From: Glossina fuscipes
Lineage: Eukaryota; Arthropoda; Insecta; Diptera; Glossinidae
Length of the DNA stretch: 64,000 bases
Assembly: GCF_014805625.2 (NCBI RefSeq)
Contig: NW_023998432.1
Coordinates: 5,641,107-5,705,106 of the forward strand
Reading direction: 5' to 3'
The stretch's first letter is position 1; every line of letters begins with the position of its first letter. Below are positions 35,401-48,246 of the stretch, in pieces. The notes beneath the pieces are model-generated. The model saw only the letters and a list, made by a program, of their open reading frames with translations. It was not told the DNA's origin and did not search any database. Position numbers and translations under genes: made by a program.

Positions 35401-37004
35401 GGATTATCACGACAATGAACTGACTTATAAAAGATCCCAAGATTTTCCCAATCTTGTTTGGAGACTTAATACATTTTTTTACTTACAATTTTACAAATTT
35501 TGATTTTAAAATTAAAAGAATTTATTGACAAATTAACAATAGTAGAGTACTCTACACTAGTTCTCCTCTTGGAGAATCAAGGTTAAGTTAAGTACAGCGC
35601 GTTGTGTGGATCTTACATATTCGTGTAAAAGCATTTCTTTAAGTGCAGATTGCAGCTAGTTTATTAGAACATATTTAATAGTACTATGTATTTGTAACCT
35701 GAAATATTGACCTTGTGAATTGTTAATTTTATAAAAGAAAGTTTTAGTTTTGTACGCTACAGGAAATGTCTACGCCACATATGCGGCTGAAAATATTCTC
35801 TAGTGTTCCCATTTAACATATCTGATTGACCGAATGGAAAAATTTTTCAGGTTGTAAATTACAATGCTGTACCATTCCAGCTGATGGTGCTCATATGTTT
35901 TCCTTACATATTAATCACAGTCTTAAAAAACCACCAAGATTTGCCATTACTATTACAGCTAGTAGAGCTTTAAGTTGCCTGAAAAAACGTTCTACAATGC
36001 CGTAGCACTGTTGCAGATACGGTGATGTAGTAATTTTGTGGGTACGTAAAACCTATTTCAAGTAAAACAGGCAAGCATGACTTTTACTGTGTCAAATAAT
36101 TGCGGCTTTAATTTGTGGGAATGTAAGCAAAGCTTCATTCTGCTTACAGCAGTAGCTTTTGCCTTGCAAACGTTTGATACAGTGTAGCAATTTACCAGAA
36201 TTCTTACCCATAGAAGTAATGAGAATAAAAGAACAAGTATAGTGGCTACTAATTAACATCGCTATCAGGATTATTGACAACAGAAATACAAAAAGTGCTT
36301 AAGATTTTGTTAATTGTTGCTTTGAACAAAATGTTCGGACACCTTGTCATTTAGTTGTCCCTGGCAAAAGAATGCGTTACGAGTACATTTGAGATATGAT
36401 CACAGTCAACGAAATACATAGATGTTCCAACATTTTGCTCCAACATCTTGTTTAAAATTGAGATTAGGACATTCTTGAGTACTTTTTGTGTATCTGTGAT
36501 GAATAACAATAGCGACGCTGTTAATTAACACCAGTTTCTATCTTTCATTGTTATTATTTGTATTGGCACCGATTCTGTTAATAGTTTTTTAATATAATAT
36601 CGCAGTCTTCAACAAGTTTTCAGATCAGAAGCTCATAAAATATGGGCGTTTAAGTGAATGAGTATTTATGTGGCAAGTATATTTTTTCTTGTCATTGTTT
36701 ATTTTGAAGAATTCCAAATTCTATGTTCGCCCAATGCTCTGACAAATTTTAATGAAAATTTTCAAATGTAAAAAAAAACATGTTATATTATTCAAAGGAA
36801 TTATGTTATAGTTTATTACATGTGGCTTTATCTAATTTGTTTATTTTATTTATATACTTATTAATATTATTTGCTTACGCGTATATATTTGACACATTTT
36901 ATCCAATCTTTTACATCATGCATAAGTTATTCTACGCGATGCCTACTCATATTATATTTTTATAATTTTGTGTGTATTCCTGAATTGAACAATTAAATAA
37001 ATGA
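35401..37004. other. Non-coding spacer with one integrase scrap
   Basis: AT-rich sequence. Near 36,000-35,930 the minus strand reads QQCYGIVERFFRQLKALL, resembling the NGxxERFxRxLK block around the catalytic Glu of LTR-element integrases. Nothing else of such an element is legible. Confidence 0.4.
35925..36020 (-). pseudogene. Possible LTR-element integrase scrap
   Basis: QQCYGIVERFFRQLKALL matches the pattern of the block around the third catalytic residue of Gypsy-type integrases. Single-block evidence in a decayed context; it could be chance. Confidence 0.3.
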
Positions 37005-37235
37005 ATAAAATATTAAAAACTAATTCTTAACGCTAGCTTAAAGAATTTGAATTGTTTTTCATCTTTCGAATTACTATACTCTAAATCGGCATGCTGTTGG
37101 GCCAAGAATTTCGAAATTTTATGTAATGAAATTATTAATCTAAAGTCAAGCAAGTGGCGTATTCGAAAACTGTTGTCAAAAAATTTTCTTGAAAGGATGT
37201 ATGTTGAATTACTTGTTTCAAAATTAAACCACAAA
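37005..37235 (-). repeat. Inverted repeat partner, left
   Basis: On the minus strand a frame ends with HKISKFLAQQ and then FKLALRISF before a stop at 37,013, followed by TTTTTAATATTTTATTC. The same peptide end and the same downstream sequence occur on the plus strand at 42,560-42,745. This is the 3' end of an unidentified transposon ORF, present twice in opposite orientation around the LOA-like element. Confidence 0.6.
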
Positions 37236-37578
37236 GTTGCGCGGAGCCTTTCTCGCCAAACAATAGCCGAAAAGAACTCAAAATTACTGGAAGCATAGAA
37301 TTATTTAAAAGGACTCATTGTTAAAGATAAAAGCAGAGTAAAAAAAGGTGAATGTTTTGTAAGAGCATCCATGATAAACCTTGTAGAGGATATTGGAGAG
37401 GTAATTTTTATTAAAAGAAGAGATAATTTTTAAAAACAGACGGGGAGGTATTTTTCAGAATGTACCATATAAGCAGATATTTAAAAAAAAGTATGTTGCG
37501 AAAAATGTTTGACTTAAGATTTTATAAACAGTCTGTAAGACCCTAAAGAAAAAATTTTAAAAATATAGGTAGCAGAAT

Positions 37579-40500
37579 ATGGCGCAAATAGGTGGCGAGG
37601 TCTGGGGAACCTTCCTAATTTTGTTAAGTGGGGTTACGGCCGCCGGGCGACAGGCGGAACGTACCTGTAAGACATCAACATCTACCAGGTCTCGGCCCCG
37701 CGTCACCGAGGAAGAAGATGTTCTCCTCGGCTCTAAGCCTGAGTCACTTCAGGGAGCACAAAAGGAACTGAAAGAGGGACTTAAACCTCCTGAGGGAAAC
37801 TCTTTAGGGACTCCCGAACGCCAACATGGAAGAGAGAAAGGAAGCCTGCTGCAGGAGGAATAGGCTAAGTACCGCCATCGGCTCCAAGTTCTAATTAAAG
37901 GCGGATCTTTGAAAAGGCACCCAAGTGCGTAATAGCGACTAGTACAGTCTTTGAAAAGGTCCTTCAGTAGAACCATGAGTAGCACCGCGGCCCAGGCAGC
38001 CGGAACTGTCCCGTCTTGTTGGGAGGTGGCAAAGTTGAGTAGAATAGGAATTATTCCAGTCAACCATCGTAAAACGTCGAAGGACGACCAACTAAGGACG
38101 ATAGGAAATGGTCTCCTGGATAGACTCCGCAGCCACCATAAGTCAAGTTACCTCGTCCTTATGTATTCGACGGTTGCTCGCCCGAAGGTGAAAACGTCGC
38201 GCCGGCAGATATTTTAAAACTTTTGCAGGGCCAGAACAAAAGTGTAAGCATTGAATTCTAGAAGGTACTTCAGAGGGATACAAAAAAAAAATGCAACGGT
38301 CGTAAGTCTTCCAATGGACGAATCTTCGACAGCAGTGCTGAAGAAAATCGGTCTTGTTGCCAGCGGATTCGACCCAGTTTCGCTGAGATCTTGCAAGGTT
38401 GCAGGAACATTTAAAGACGGGAAGATTGCGATCAACAACGGAGAATTGCCATTGGGCTCTGTCCGGGCAGCGGCAATGGTCTGGGTAACTAAAAGGGACA
38501 TGAGGTAAATAAAGACTGAGAAAAAGCACGGTGCGACACCTCTAACAACACTTTAAAGGCACGCCTAGGGCCTCTGTGGCCTCGAATATTCTGGGAACAC
38601 CCAGTAACAGGCCAAGGAAATTCGAATTAACTCTCGAGCGCACTAAGCAGAAAAAATAACCACGTCAGGTGCATCGAAGTGAACCTCCACCAAGCTAAAG
38701 CCGCCTCTTAAGCTCTTAGTAGTAGGTTCACAAACGAGAGTCTTAACATAGCTCTCATCCGGTAGTCCTGCAAAAATGTGGGTGCTATTCAAGGCCTCCA
38801 CAATAAAAAAGGTAGGCTGGTTTACAACACGGCCGGCCTGGAGCCGCCTCGCTTGTGGTAGATAATATAACCTTTACACTTTATACGGAGGGACCTAGCA
38901 GCAGTTTGGGCTGTTATGCCATGTCCCGATGGAATCATTCAGTGATGATAGCCTTCTCGTGCCTACCGGGTGAGGCAGGGACCCGCACGGTTGAGGTACA
39001 GGACCTTGATTCCTACGCTTACCATACTTTTTGGGGCAGCTGAAATGATGAGTGTCTTTTTCAATATTTCTTATTACCTTAAATAGATGTAGGGAATCGA
39101 CTTTCAGAAACTTAAGCAGCGAGGAGATGTTAGATCTCATTCTCACCTGTTTCTACCTGCGTGCCTCTATCATAGGATGACATGTATCAAATAAGGTCTC
39201 ATTGTCGTACTATCAGCATATATAGACATTGTGACCGGCGTGGTGTCATGCCAGACGCACAGAGATCCTAAAGGTATGAATTGGGAAATGTTTGATTTTC
39301 TACTCTCTAAAAACAGAAACATGTGTCCGCATCTCCCTAATAGTGCCGAGGCCATCGAACGTAAGACGCAGACGGTCTGTTCAAACATTCAAGAGGGCTA
39401 CCAAGAAAGCTGTCTTTTAAAGACTTTGAAGTCTACGAGAGACGTGCCTTGGTGGAATCAGAGGCTTCAAAGTCTCCGATCCCAGATCAGGAAATTGTTC
39501 AAGAGGGCTAAAATGTTCTATGATTGGGCTAAGTACAGAGAGTCTCACACCACACATATAACTTCGAGCAGAGGGGGTCGAAGTGGGCTACAAAGAAGCA
39601 TATGAAGACACAAATCTCCCGAGGCCGCAGGGCTCCAAAGAGTTCTCGATAAAGACCACAGCAATGGCGTATGCACCGTAATGAAACTAAGTGGATATTA
39701 CACTGGGTTCCCTTAAAATCATATAGTCCCTGATAGAGACCCATTTTCCAGAACGCCTGTGGAATGCGAGGCGAGGGGACCCGGCGTGTCCGAGAGAAAG
39801 ACACATGCCGAGTTCTAGGGACCGTAGACTCACTACCAATATCTTCTTTGCGAAACGGATGCGTATTAACTTTCGGCCCATGTAAATCGCCGGGACCAGA
39901 TGGGATAAGGCCTTCTCTATTCCAATAAGGCCCACAATTTGGTAGGTTTTGCAAATGTAACTGTCCAACGGGGTATGTATCCCAGGACATGATCCAGGCC
40001 AAAGTGGTCTTTTTATACTTAAACCACGGAACAAATATGAGCACCTGGCAAAATTATATAGACCCATCTGCCTGAGTTCCTTTCTCCTCAAAGCTTCACG
40101 TGGGGACCATATTTGAGAATAAGACCCTTACATTATTGCCAGTTTGCGGCGTAAGAAGCCAAACAAGTGACTTTCGTTCCTTCATTGATATATAGGGGGC
40201 ATTCCATTATGCATCATACAGGGCTATAGAAAGAGCCCTGGAAATATTTTTACATTTCAAACCTGATTATCAATTAGATAATCAACGTGCTAAATTGCAG
40301 GCTAGCTACTTCGGAACTGGCTGTAACATTCTTAAATATCAGGGCTAATAAAGGGTGCTCTAACAGTGCCGTGGTCTCTCCTTGTATTTGGACCATATTC
40401 ATAGATGAGATACTAGCGAGAATACATGACTTGGAATTCAAAACACTAGATAATACAGACGATTTGGTAATTTCCGCGATGGGATGGCATGAACAAACCC

Positions 40501-42460
40501 TTACTGAACGAATGTAAAAAACTCTGAGTATAACCCACAAGTATTGCCAAATGTTGGCTCACTGTGCGGCAAAACTAGTACTGTCCCACACGTTCAGAGT
40601 GACCATAACGGCGAGATCGGGGTGGAACGGGCAAGCTTTTGAGCCCGAGGTGGAAACAGAGAAATGATACACAGACAGTTAAAAATTGGAATATGGCAAA
40701 ATTAGGGTTGCGGTTTGTGACCCGAGTTTTCAATGGGATGTAGTGCCACCATATTCCAAGCAGAAGTCTAAGCAATCGCCGCATGTACCTTCGAGTGCTT
40801 AAAAATGCAGCGGATCCGCATTTACTACGACAGCCAAGGCATCCTAAAGTCTCTAAAGAGGTCAATCATAACATCTAGGCTTATGTTGATGTAACTTCAA
40901 GCACCGAACGAGCGAGGCAGGCACAAAGATAAACACCTAATATGGGTGACTGGCTATTCGGGTGTGAAGAGTAATGAAAGAGCTAACTGTCTTGCTAACA
41001 GGAGAATGTAACGTGAGGTTTTGAATTAACAAATTAGGTTTGCTCAAAATGCAGCATTAATTAGTTTGTTAAGTTCACCCACGGAGGGAACTAACAGCGA
41101 AAGATAGTTTTTCCGGGTAGTTTTTTGACTTTGCGCATTGTCTTTTGTGGGGATAGAGGAGGAAAAAAAATGTGAAGGCATAAGACGTGTAAAAATTCGG
41201 CGTTGAGGAAAGATTCTTGAAGGTGGTGAAGCTGTAAAAAATGAAAAGTTTAATTTAGCGTTTAGCTGGTGCTGTTTTGCCTTTAGTTTAAATGTTTAAA
41301 ACATGAAAAAACGAAAGAAAAAAAAGAAAGGGATAGTGCTTGGTCAAGCGGTATAGCCGATCGCTTATGCGGAGTATGAGTGGGTGTGCTCGCGAGTGGA
41401 GGCAAGGGAACAGAGAATGTGCACTGACGGATTAGGAAGGGACCAACGAACGACGAACAGTACAGATAACGGACCTCGTAGACGAACATACCTCGTGAGC
41501 CCAGTCGCACGGTGTGAACTCCATAAGGGTTTTGTTAGACCCTTCCTTTTTTTTATCTTATTTTAGGTTTAATTTTTTATCATGCGGCACAGCATGTTGT
41601 GTATTTTGTAGACGATCTACCGCGCAAAGAGCTGTGCCGTAGACAAGTTCCTTCTTGTATACATACACACATAAGCCCGACGATACTTAATAATGCTTTC
41701 ATAAATGAAAAGATCGTTAAATTATCTGCTATCAATTCGATGCATTCAGCAAAGGTTACCAGTAGCAAATGATCTAAACAGCTCTTATCAAATGAATGAA
41801 CACGTAGTGGCAGACATTGCGGGTGGAGTCATCTCTTAAATCATTATTTAAAATTCGATTTGCTGGAAGTAAGGCCATGTGATTGAAGAACGCTTATTTT
41901 CGATGAGTTGTGCTGCTTAATTTACATCTTACGAAAGTGACACTTTCGCGGTGCACTAAAATTTAATGCAATTAATAGTTTTCTGTAGACAGACATGACG
42001 GATATAGACACTTAATCGCTACAGGATCCCGAAGGATTATGATATGAACCTGAACCTCTATGTGGCGTACTAAGAAGCCATATCGAAAGGCTAATATCGC
42101 AATGGGTTCAGAAAAAATTTCATTACCAATAAAAGCTTTCACTGTGGCATATAAACTGCGAGAACGAAGAAGAAACGACCTACATGTACTCACAGGCTCC
42201 CGCACGGGTCATAATTCCCTCAAGTACCATCCGAAAACATGGTATGTCCGATTCCGACTCTTGCAGGTTCTGCCAAGGGATGAGTGACACACGTCAGATG
42301 TGAATGTGAGAGCGTGAGCAGAATCAGGCACCACGTGTTTGGCGAGCATTTTATAACGTTGGACATGTTATGGTGCTACGACCCAAAGAATGTGTTGGGA
42401 TTCATGAGAATCGTAAGTTGGTGGGCTAGGGGCATGGGCAAGTGCCCACGCAATTAATAA
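37579..42460 (+). mobile_element. Decayed LOA/R1-like LINE
   Basis: Plus-strand order: ORF1 remnants (37,579-38,510, including VVSLPMDESSTAVLKKIG); an endonuclease start near 38,676 (VNLHQAKAASALL); DPKGMNWEMFDFLL near 39,255 and VPWWNQRLQSLRSQIRKLF near 39,445; reverse transcriptase with GCSNSAVVSP and an altered catalytic box (DNTDDLVIS, family YADD) near 40,350-40,470; RNase H near 40,820-41,010 (YYDSQGILKSLKRS, WVTGYSGVKSNERA); and after about 1 kb of inserted sequence a C-terminal zinc motif (42,180-42,330: LTG-TGHNSLKYH, CRFC, CECE). NLHxxKAASA and PWWN with RNase H fit LOA-clade elements. It ends in ATAATAATAAT near 42,460 and has stops throughout. Confidence 0.7.
41300..41510 (-). repeat. 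Dispersed repeat, copy 3, within the LOA-like LINE
   Basis: Minus-strand copy of the repeat at 3,730-3,910 (+) and 478-745 (-): it shares CGTCTACGAGGTCCGTT, CGTTCGTTGGT and AATCCGTCAGTG-like blocks. It lies in the 1-kb insert between the RNase H and zinc-motif parts of the LINE. Confidence 0.55.
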
Positions 42461-42559
42461 TAATAATAATTGCGAAAATAAACATAAATTGGGTATTAGA
42501 AAACTAACTTTTGATAAGATTGCGAAAAACAACGATTGGCTTACCACGGATGATGACTC

Positions 42560-42745
42560 CAGCGAGCATAGACCCCACTTACTGAACTTTACGTAAGGAG
42601 TCTTATTGCACAAAATTTCGAAGTTCTTGGCCCAACAAGACACCTATTTGGTGAATACCATTTACAAAGATAAAAAACTATTAAAAGTGCCTAAGCTAGC
42701 ATTAAGAACTAGTTTTTAATGTTTTATTTGTTTATTTATTTCCTC
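42560..42745 (+). repeat. Inverted repeat partner, right
   Basis: The plus strand reads HKISKFLAQQ, then KLALRTSF and a stop near 42,718, followed by GTTTTATTTGTTTATTTATTTCC; it matches the minus strand at 37,005-37,235 through coding end and tail, roughly 80-85% identical by eye. Confidence 0.6.
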
Positions 42746-45433
42746 AATTGCGAAATATAAACAATATAATGATAATATAATGTAGACAAGCAAGGCGTAG
42801 GATAACTCGTGTGTGATGTGAAAAATTGGATGAAATATGTCGAATATATATGTGTAAGCAAATAAAATTAATATATATATAAATAAAATAAACAAATTAG
42901 ATGAAGATAAATATAATGAACTGAAATCGATGATTTTGGCTTAGGACATCATCTTTTATTGTGGCTGGTGATCTGAGTGTGTCATTTGATAATAAAACCA
43001 CGATTGGGAGTGCTACCGCTCCAAGAAGTTAAATTGCTGCTATGCAATTAAACACATATACTGGTTAGCACTTGCATGTGCTATATTAGGTTTCTGGATC
43101 TGTATTATTGCATTACTAGCTTGTGCGAGACAGCAAACTGCTGCAAGTGAGTTTTGATATTTGTTTTGTCGCTTCAACTTCTACGGGTGAGGAAAGTAGA
43201 GTACGCCTACAATGCCTGTCTGGGTTCACATGAATAATTGCATTATGTAGTTGATCCTGTGATTTCGTTTTTAAATCAAACTATTCTGATGGTACTTTTG
43301 GGCTGGATGTGCTACGCCATTTTAGACTAATTCCAACATTTTTGTTGCTTGCAGTAAATATTTGTTATTATAATCAAGTGTACATATCATTGTATTATTA
43401 ATTTTTTCTAATTCCTGAGCGAATTGGTTTATTTTTAGTGGTAGTGTTTCACTTATCGGCTTATACTGGTGCTGTTACTAACTGATGATGACTTGCCTTG
43501 ATAAGAAGTGCTAGGTTAAAACAGGGTTTGATGTGGACCAGCTATTTATAAGTTGGGCCGGTTCGCTCATCCTTCTTGTACTGGCTTAAAAGCATAGGCG
43601 CCAGACGCGGTAATGGACTCTACAAAGGGCTATGCTGGTCGTCTCCTGATTGTAGAATTAGTGCTAGCAAATTTTATAGAACATTATTACATACTGAAGT
43701 GAGATTCTCCCAGCTAAAGGGGAACTCGTTGCATGGACGGATGGGTTCCTAAAACACAAAGCTATGTGCGGTGAGATTGATTCATTGAATGGGGCTTCTT
43801 CGTCGTTAAATCTTCTTGTATGTTCATGGGCCTCATTGTTCTTCCATGTGTTGGACTTGTAGATAGTCGTGGCGTTATTATTACTGAAAATTCTAAGATT
43901 TATTGACTGATGCTGCAATTGCGTCTAAAAACATTTTATTTATAGGGGTTTTCGACCACCCGACTTTTTTTGCATCTACAATTGCTATGGGTGAGAAGCG
44001 TGGGGTAATTTCGCCGAAGGTTAATGATGTTGTGGCTGTATAGAAAGCATTGGCAATTAGTTCAGAACATATGGTGTCTACTTTAGCTCTGAGAGACGAA
44101 TATGATGTTGTTACTGGAGAAACTCCAGTAGGACTAACGCGGTTATCACCGCATCGTCCTCTGCACCAAAATATACAGGCCACTGCCGATGATGCCGCTA
44201 GTGGTGATGAGTTGGTAGTTGCTCCGCGTCGTAGCTCCATACTTATATTTTCGCGTATTTTAGTTTCCTTTATGATTATGGTGGCATTGAAGTACTTGAG
44301 TATTATTTTAAATACATTTTTATCGTCTGTAGACATTCTTTTAAAAGAATTCATTGCTCGAAGAAAGTAACCAGCGCCTGGTTCGTCTGGAAAACCCACT
44401 TCTGTATCAGTCGGTGCCCTTAGCATTAACGCCCCGTTGTCAACTCAATGCTATGGTGCGATGGTTCCGAAACTATATGTCGCATCTACCGTGTACAATC
44501 CGATTGCGTGGCACCACGCAATTGTTTGATTGGTTATAGTTTCAATTTCTACGAGGATTGATGAGGTATAAAGACTTAGAACGGTTGTTGCTATTGTTGT
44601 ATCTTTCAGTTTCCGCCACATAAAACTAGAGATTAAATTGTTTTCATATACGGGCTTACTTCTCATGCATATATGTTAAGATCTAAAAAATAGACCGAAT
44701 TCCCAGTCATTAATATCTTTGTTAAATTACTACTATGGTTCAACTCATCACAAAGTATTAAAAATTAAATCCTTTTGTGAAGGGATTACTATTCACGAGA
44801 AATCTTTGATGGAATGGGGTCTAAGAAATAAACCCATGTGGTTCAAATTTATTCGACTTCATATTTATGTAAAATTATAATCATGAAGAAATTTTCATCA
44901 GAGAACATTAACAATTATGTCTTTTTGGCATATCAGTCCGCTAAATCCAAATCCATTGATAGCAGAGTTTGTTTACAGCTGTTGTATCAACGTACACTCT
45001 CTTACGCTTAGCTGGCGAGGTGTTGGTAGCCTCGAAACTTCAATAAATCCAAGGCCGTAGGTAAACGGATCAGAGGTGCTTTGAATGTTTTCCTTAAGCA
45101 ACCACCACCAAAATTTTTGCGAATATTTACATATAACAATATATAATGATATATATCTATAAATATATATAGACAATGCTCACAAACGTATTAAGGAAAT
45201 TACGTGTTTGTACAACGTGAGACGACTAGAATTGTCCCGAAACGCCCTTCTCCGTTACATAAGGATTGGTTTTTAATACAAAAAAATTTGGCTTGCAGTC
45301 TGCTGCTGTTTACGTATAAGCTAACATTACTCAATTATTTATAAATTTCATTTAACATTATATTTATATTTCATAAATTCAAATTTGTTGATTTTTTGCA
45401 AATTCTCTCTTCTAGATACTACTCTAAAAGAAG
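42746..45433. other. Unassigned, probably old transposon sequence
   Basis: A 177-codon minus-strand frame (43,893-44,426) and smaller ones nearby carry no domain I recognise. Around 43,400-43,500 the minus strand is helix-like (LKINQFAQELEKINNT), reminiscent of gag coiled coils. No splice structure or tRNA. The stretch may be a decayed LTR-element gag. Confidence 0.3.
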
Positions 45434-45758
45434 TTTTTATTTATTTATTTATTTTTTTTAATTTAATTCTACTTATACATGAAACTCAACTAAACAAATA
45501 ACAGTCGAGTTCAATTGGCTCTTAATGCAAAACTTATATTAATTAATAATAAAACTTACTATAGGTACAATAAAACCAATAAGAAGAAAAAAAAAGAAAA
45601 AAAGCATGTACACAACCAGCATAGAGCTACACTTACAACCGGTACAGGACCAAATTGCAAATGAACCCCTAAGCCATCGCAAACATGCATAAGCCTGGCA
45701 ACCGATAATACTTAACAACAATTTATTTTCGAATCATAACGACTTTTAAGGATAAAAG

Positions 45759-48230
45759 CTAATTTAAGTACGACATAGGTAAATCGCACGTATTAAGCAA
45801 TGTTGCTTTAATGGACTTTAAAGAGTCCGATAACGAGAATAAGTGATAGATATCATTTAGGTTCTTGCAAACTACTCTGAGCGGATTAAACAGTTCATAA
45901 TTATATTTACACTGACTAAGCTTAACCAAGGTAAATTGCCCAGAGAAGCGGTTAGGGACATTGAAGCTTATTTCACCAAGTAATGAAGGCGAGTCAATAG
46001 CACTATTTATTACTTTCATTACTTTGATACGGAAACGCCAAGAACAAACCTACGTTTCTCAAGAGACGGTACGGATAACAGAAGCAACCCATTTTCATAG
46101 GGAGGAAGAGAGGCAATCGGATCCCAACCCAAATTTCGAAGGGCAAAAAGCAAGAATTGCTTTTGAACAAATTCTATTAAATCTACATAGCACCTATATG
46201 AAGAAGACCACACAAGAGAGGCATACTCGAGTATGGGTCTAACCAAACACATGTACAGTCTCTTTGTAATGTAGGGATCATCAAGCTGTTTGGTTCACCT
46301 TTTTATAAAACCAAACGCGTACCTAGCTTTGCTTATCGAGAGCTCAATATGCAAGTTGAAACGTAACCTATGGTCAAGTAGAACGCCTAAATCTGTGATC
46401 GAATCGACTTCCTCCAACTTATGCGAATCAATGAAATACTGAGTAATGAATGACTTTTTTCTTGAGAAAGAAAGCTTCTTACATTTACTCAGATTTAGTT
46501 TCAGAAGATACAAAGAGCACCTTGCAACAAAATTATCCAAATCACTTTGAAGGTGATGTGATTGCGATTCAACAGAGAAGGAAGAAAACAGTTTCACATC
46601 ATCAGCATACATTAGGATCTGGCTGGAATTAACCACCGATGGGAGATCGTTAATGTATAAACTAAATAAAATAGGACATAAGTGACTTCCTTGAGGTACG
46701 CCAGACATAACGGAGTTCTCTTCTCGGAGTAGTTCCCAACCAATTGTCTACTTCCAATCTTGTGGATAGGAATAAGGAAACTACTCTTCCAACACGAAGG
46801 GAAAACACCTAAATTCAAGGACAAGTTAAAAATCTTTGAGATCATACCACATAACTCGACAGCGCAAGATTTGAGTACACATGATGGAATTCCATCAACG
46901 TTCTGGCGCACAACAATATTTTAGAGAACTCAACCCATTAAAAACGTCATATTCCGAAATAACCAAGTTAGGAATTGAAACCGAGTTAGTTATAGGATGC
47001 GAGTAGTTCGCTGATAAATCGAAATTAGTAATCGAAAAGTTTCGTCGGAAATATTCAGCATAGAATCAGAGCCATTAAAAGAAACATAAGAGGGATATGT
47101 GGAAATTTTTCTTTTAGAGTTAACAAATTTAAAAAAATATTTAGGATTAGCAAACAGAGAGGATATAATGAACTGAAGGTATCTGCAGTAATAATGGTGG
47201 TTGAGGGAGTTAAATCTATGCCTCGCCACCGAGTAAGCGAAAAATTCAAGCGCAGATCCACTTTTCGAATATTTTTTGAATAGCGTATTTTTTCTATTCT
47301 TGTGATATTTAATTGTCTTATTAAACCACGGGGGACACCTGCATCGAGGTCGGCACTGTTTAATCGGAGCAGATGCAGCAATAACTAGATTTAATGTATT
47401 GTAGAACGATGACAATAAGCTTTCAATACTACCGGTTGAGAAATCAAGCCTCATATGTGAAAGACGATGTTTTAGCAATACAATATTGATTTTATGAAAA
47501 TCATAATATTTATTTAAAACGTTTGAATTGGCACATTAGGGCAGGTCAACGAACCATCATTCTTATGATGAAAGGAAATGCACATTGATGGATGGTAAGG
47601 GTCCTTAGGTAAACTAAAAGTTGGGTAACAATTTACACTAATCTCAAGGAAATTGGCAAAGCAGAGATCAAGCAGTCTATTATTACAATTAGGGGTACGG
47701 CGTTTTGCAGTAAATTACGATCAAAAAATTCGTTAAAGTACACAATAGCTTTATCAGATGTGGACTTATCACTGTTACACCAAGTAACTTGAGGCAAGTT
47801 GAAATCATCCAGTGCAATGACCAAATCAGTGTGTCTAGACCGCTTGGGCACTTCACAAATGAGGACGGCATGTTTCTTGTAAATGAAGATATCAGAATTT
47901 GGGGGAATATAGGAGCAGGTTACAAATAGCTGTTTATTAGGCATTCTGGCACGAATTGTGATAAATTCACCGTCAGGAGAAGTGGGACATTCTATTGAAT
48001 TGGACGGAACTGACGCAGATATGGCAATTATTACACAACCACCAATGCGATTCACTCGCTCCTTGCTAAAGACTTGGAAAGAATTGTGAAAAAGTCCCGA
48101 CGAATGAAGATCGGGTTTTAGCCAAGTTTCAGTAAATGCCAAACAGAAAAATTCCGTGCTCACTGAATTTAGAAAAGTGGAACGAATTTTCGAATTTAGG
48201 CCCCTAACATTTTGATAAATGAAAGAAAAT
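45759..48230 (-). pseudogene. CR1 copy 2 ORF2, deleted and frameshifted
   Basis: Endonuclease at 48,163-47,633 (AFTETWLKPDLHSSG, SYIPPNSD, and ALDDFNLPQVTW where Gly of GDFN has become Asp). The linker and first reverse-transcriptase part run from 47,478 to 46,800 (CPPWFNKTIK, VDGIPSCVLKS, SFLIPIHK). Then about 360 bp present in copy 1, including the HGFRKGRST and DLSKA blocks, are missing. It resumes with SGVPQGSHLC and MYADDVKLFS (46,700-46,580), has a shift near 46,295, and stops at 46,019 exactly where copy 1 does, with 86 more legible codons to 45,759. Inactive. Confidence 0.78.
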
Positions 48231-48246
48231 GGGCCTGAAGAAAGAT

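Noticed and set aside
38143..38529. 128-codon minus-strand frame, and 39,529-40,091 (-)
   Set aside because: Both are antisense to LOA-like ORF1 and endonuclease/RT remnants whose plus-strand motifs are clear.
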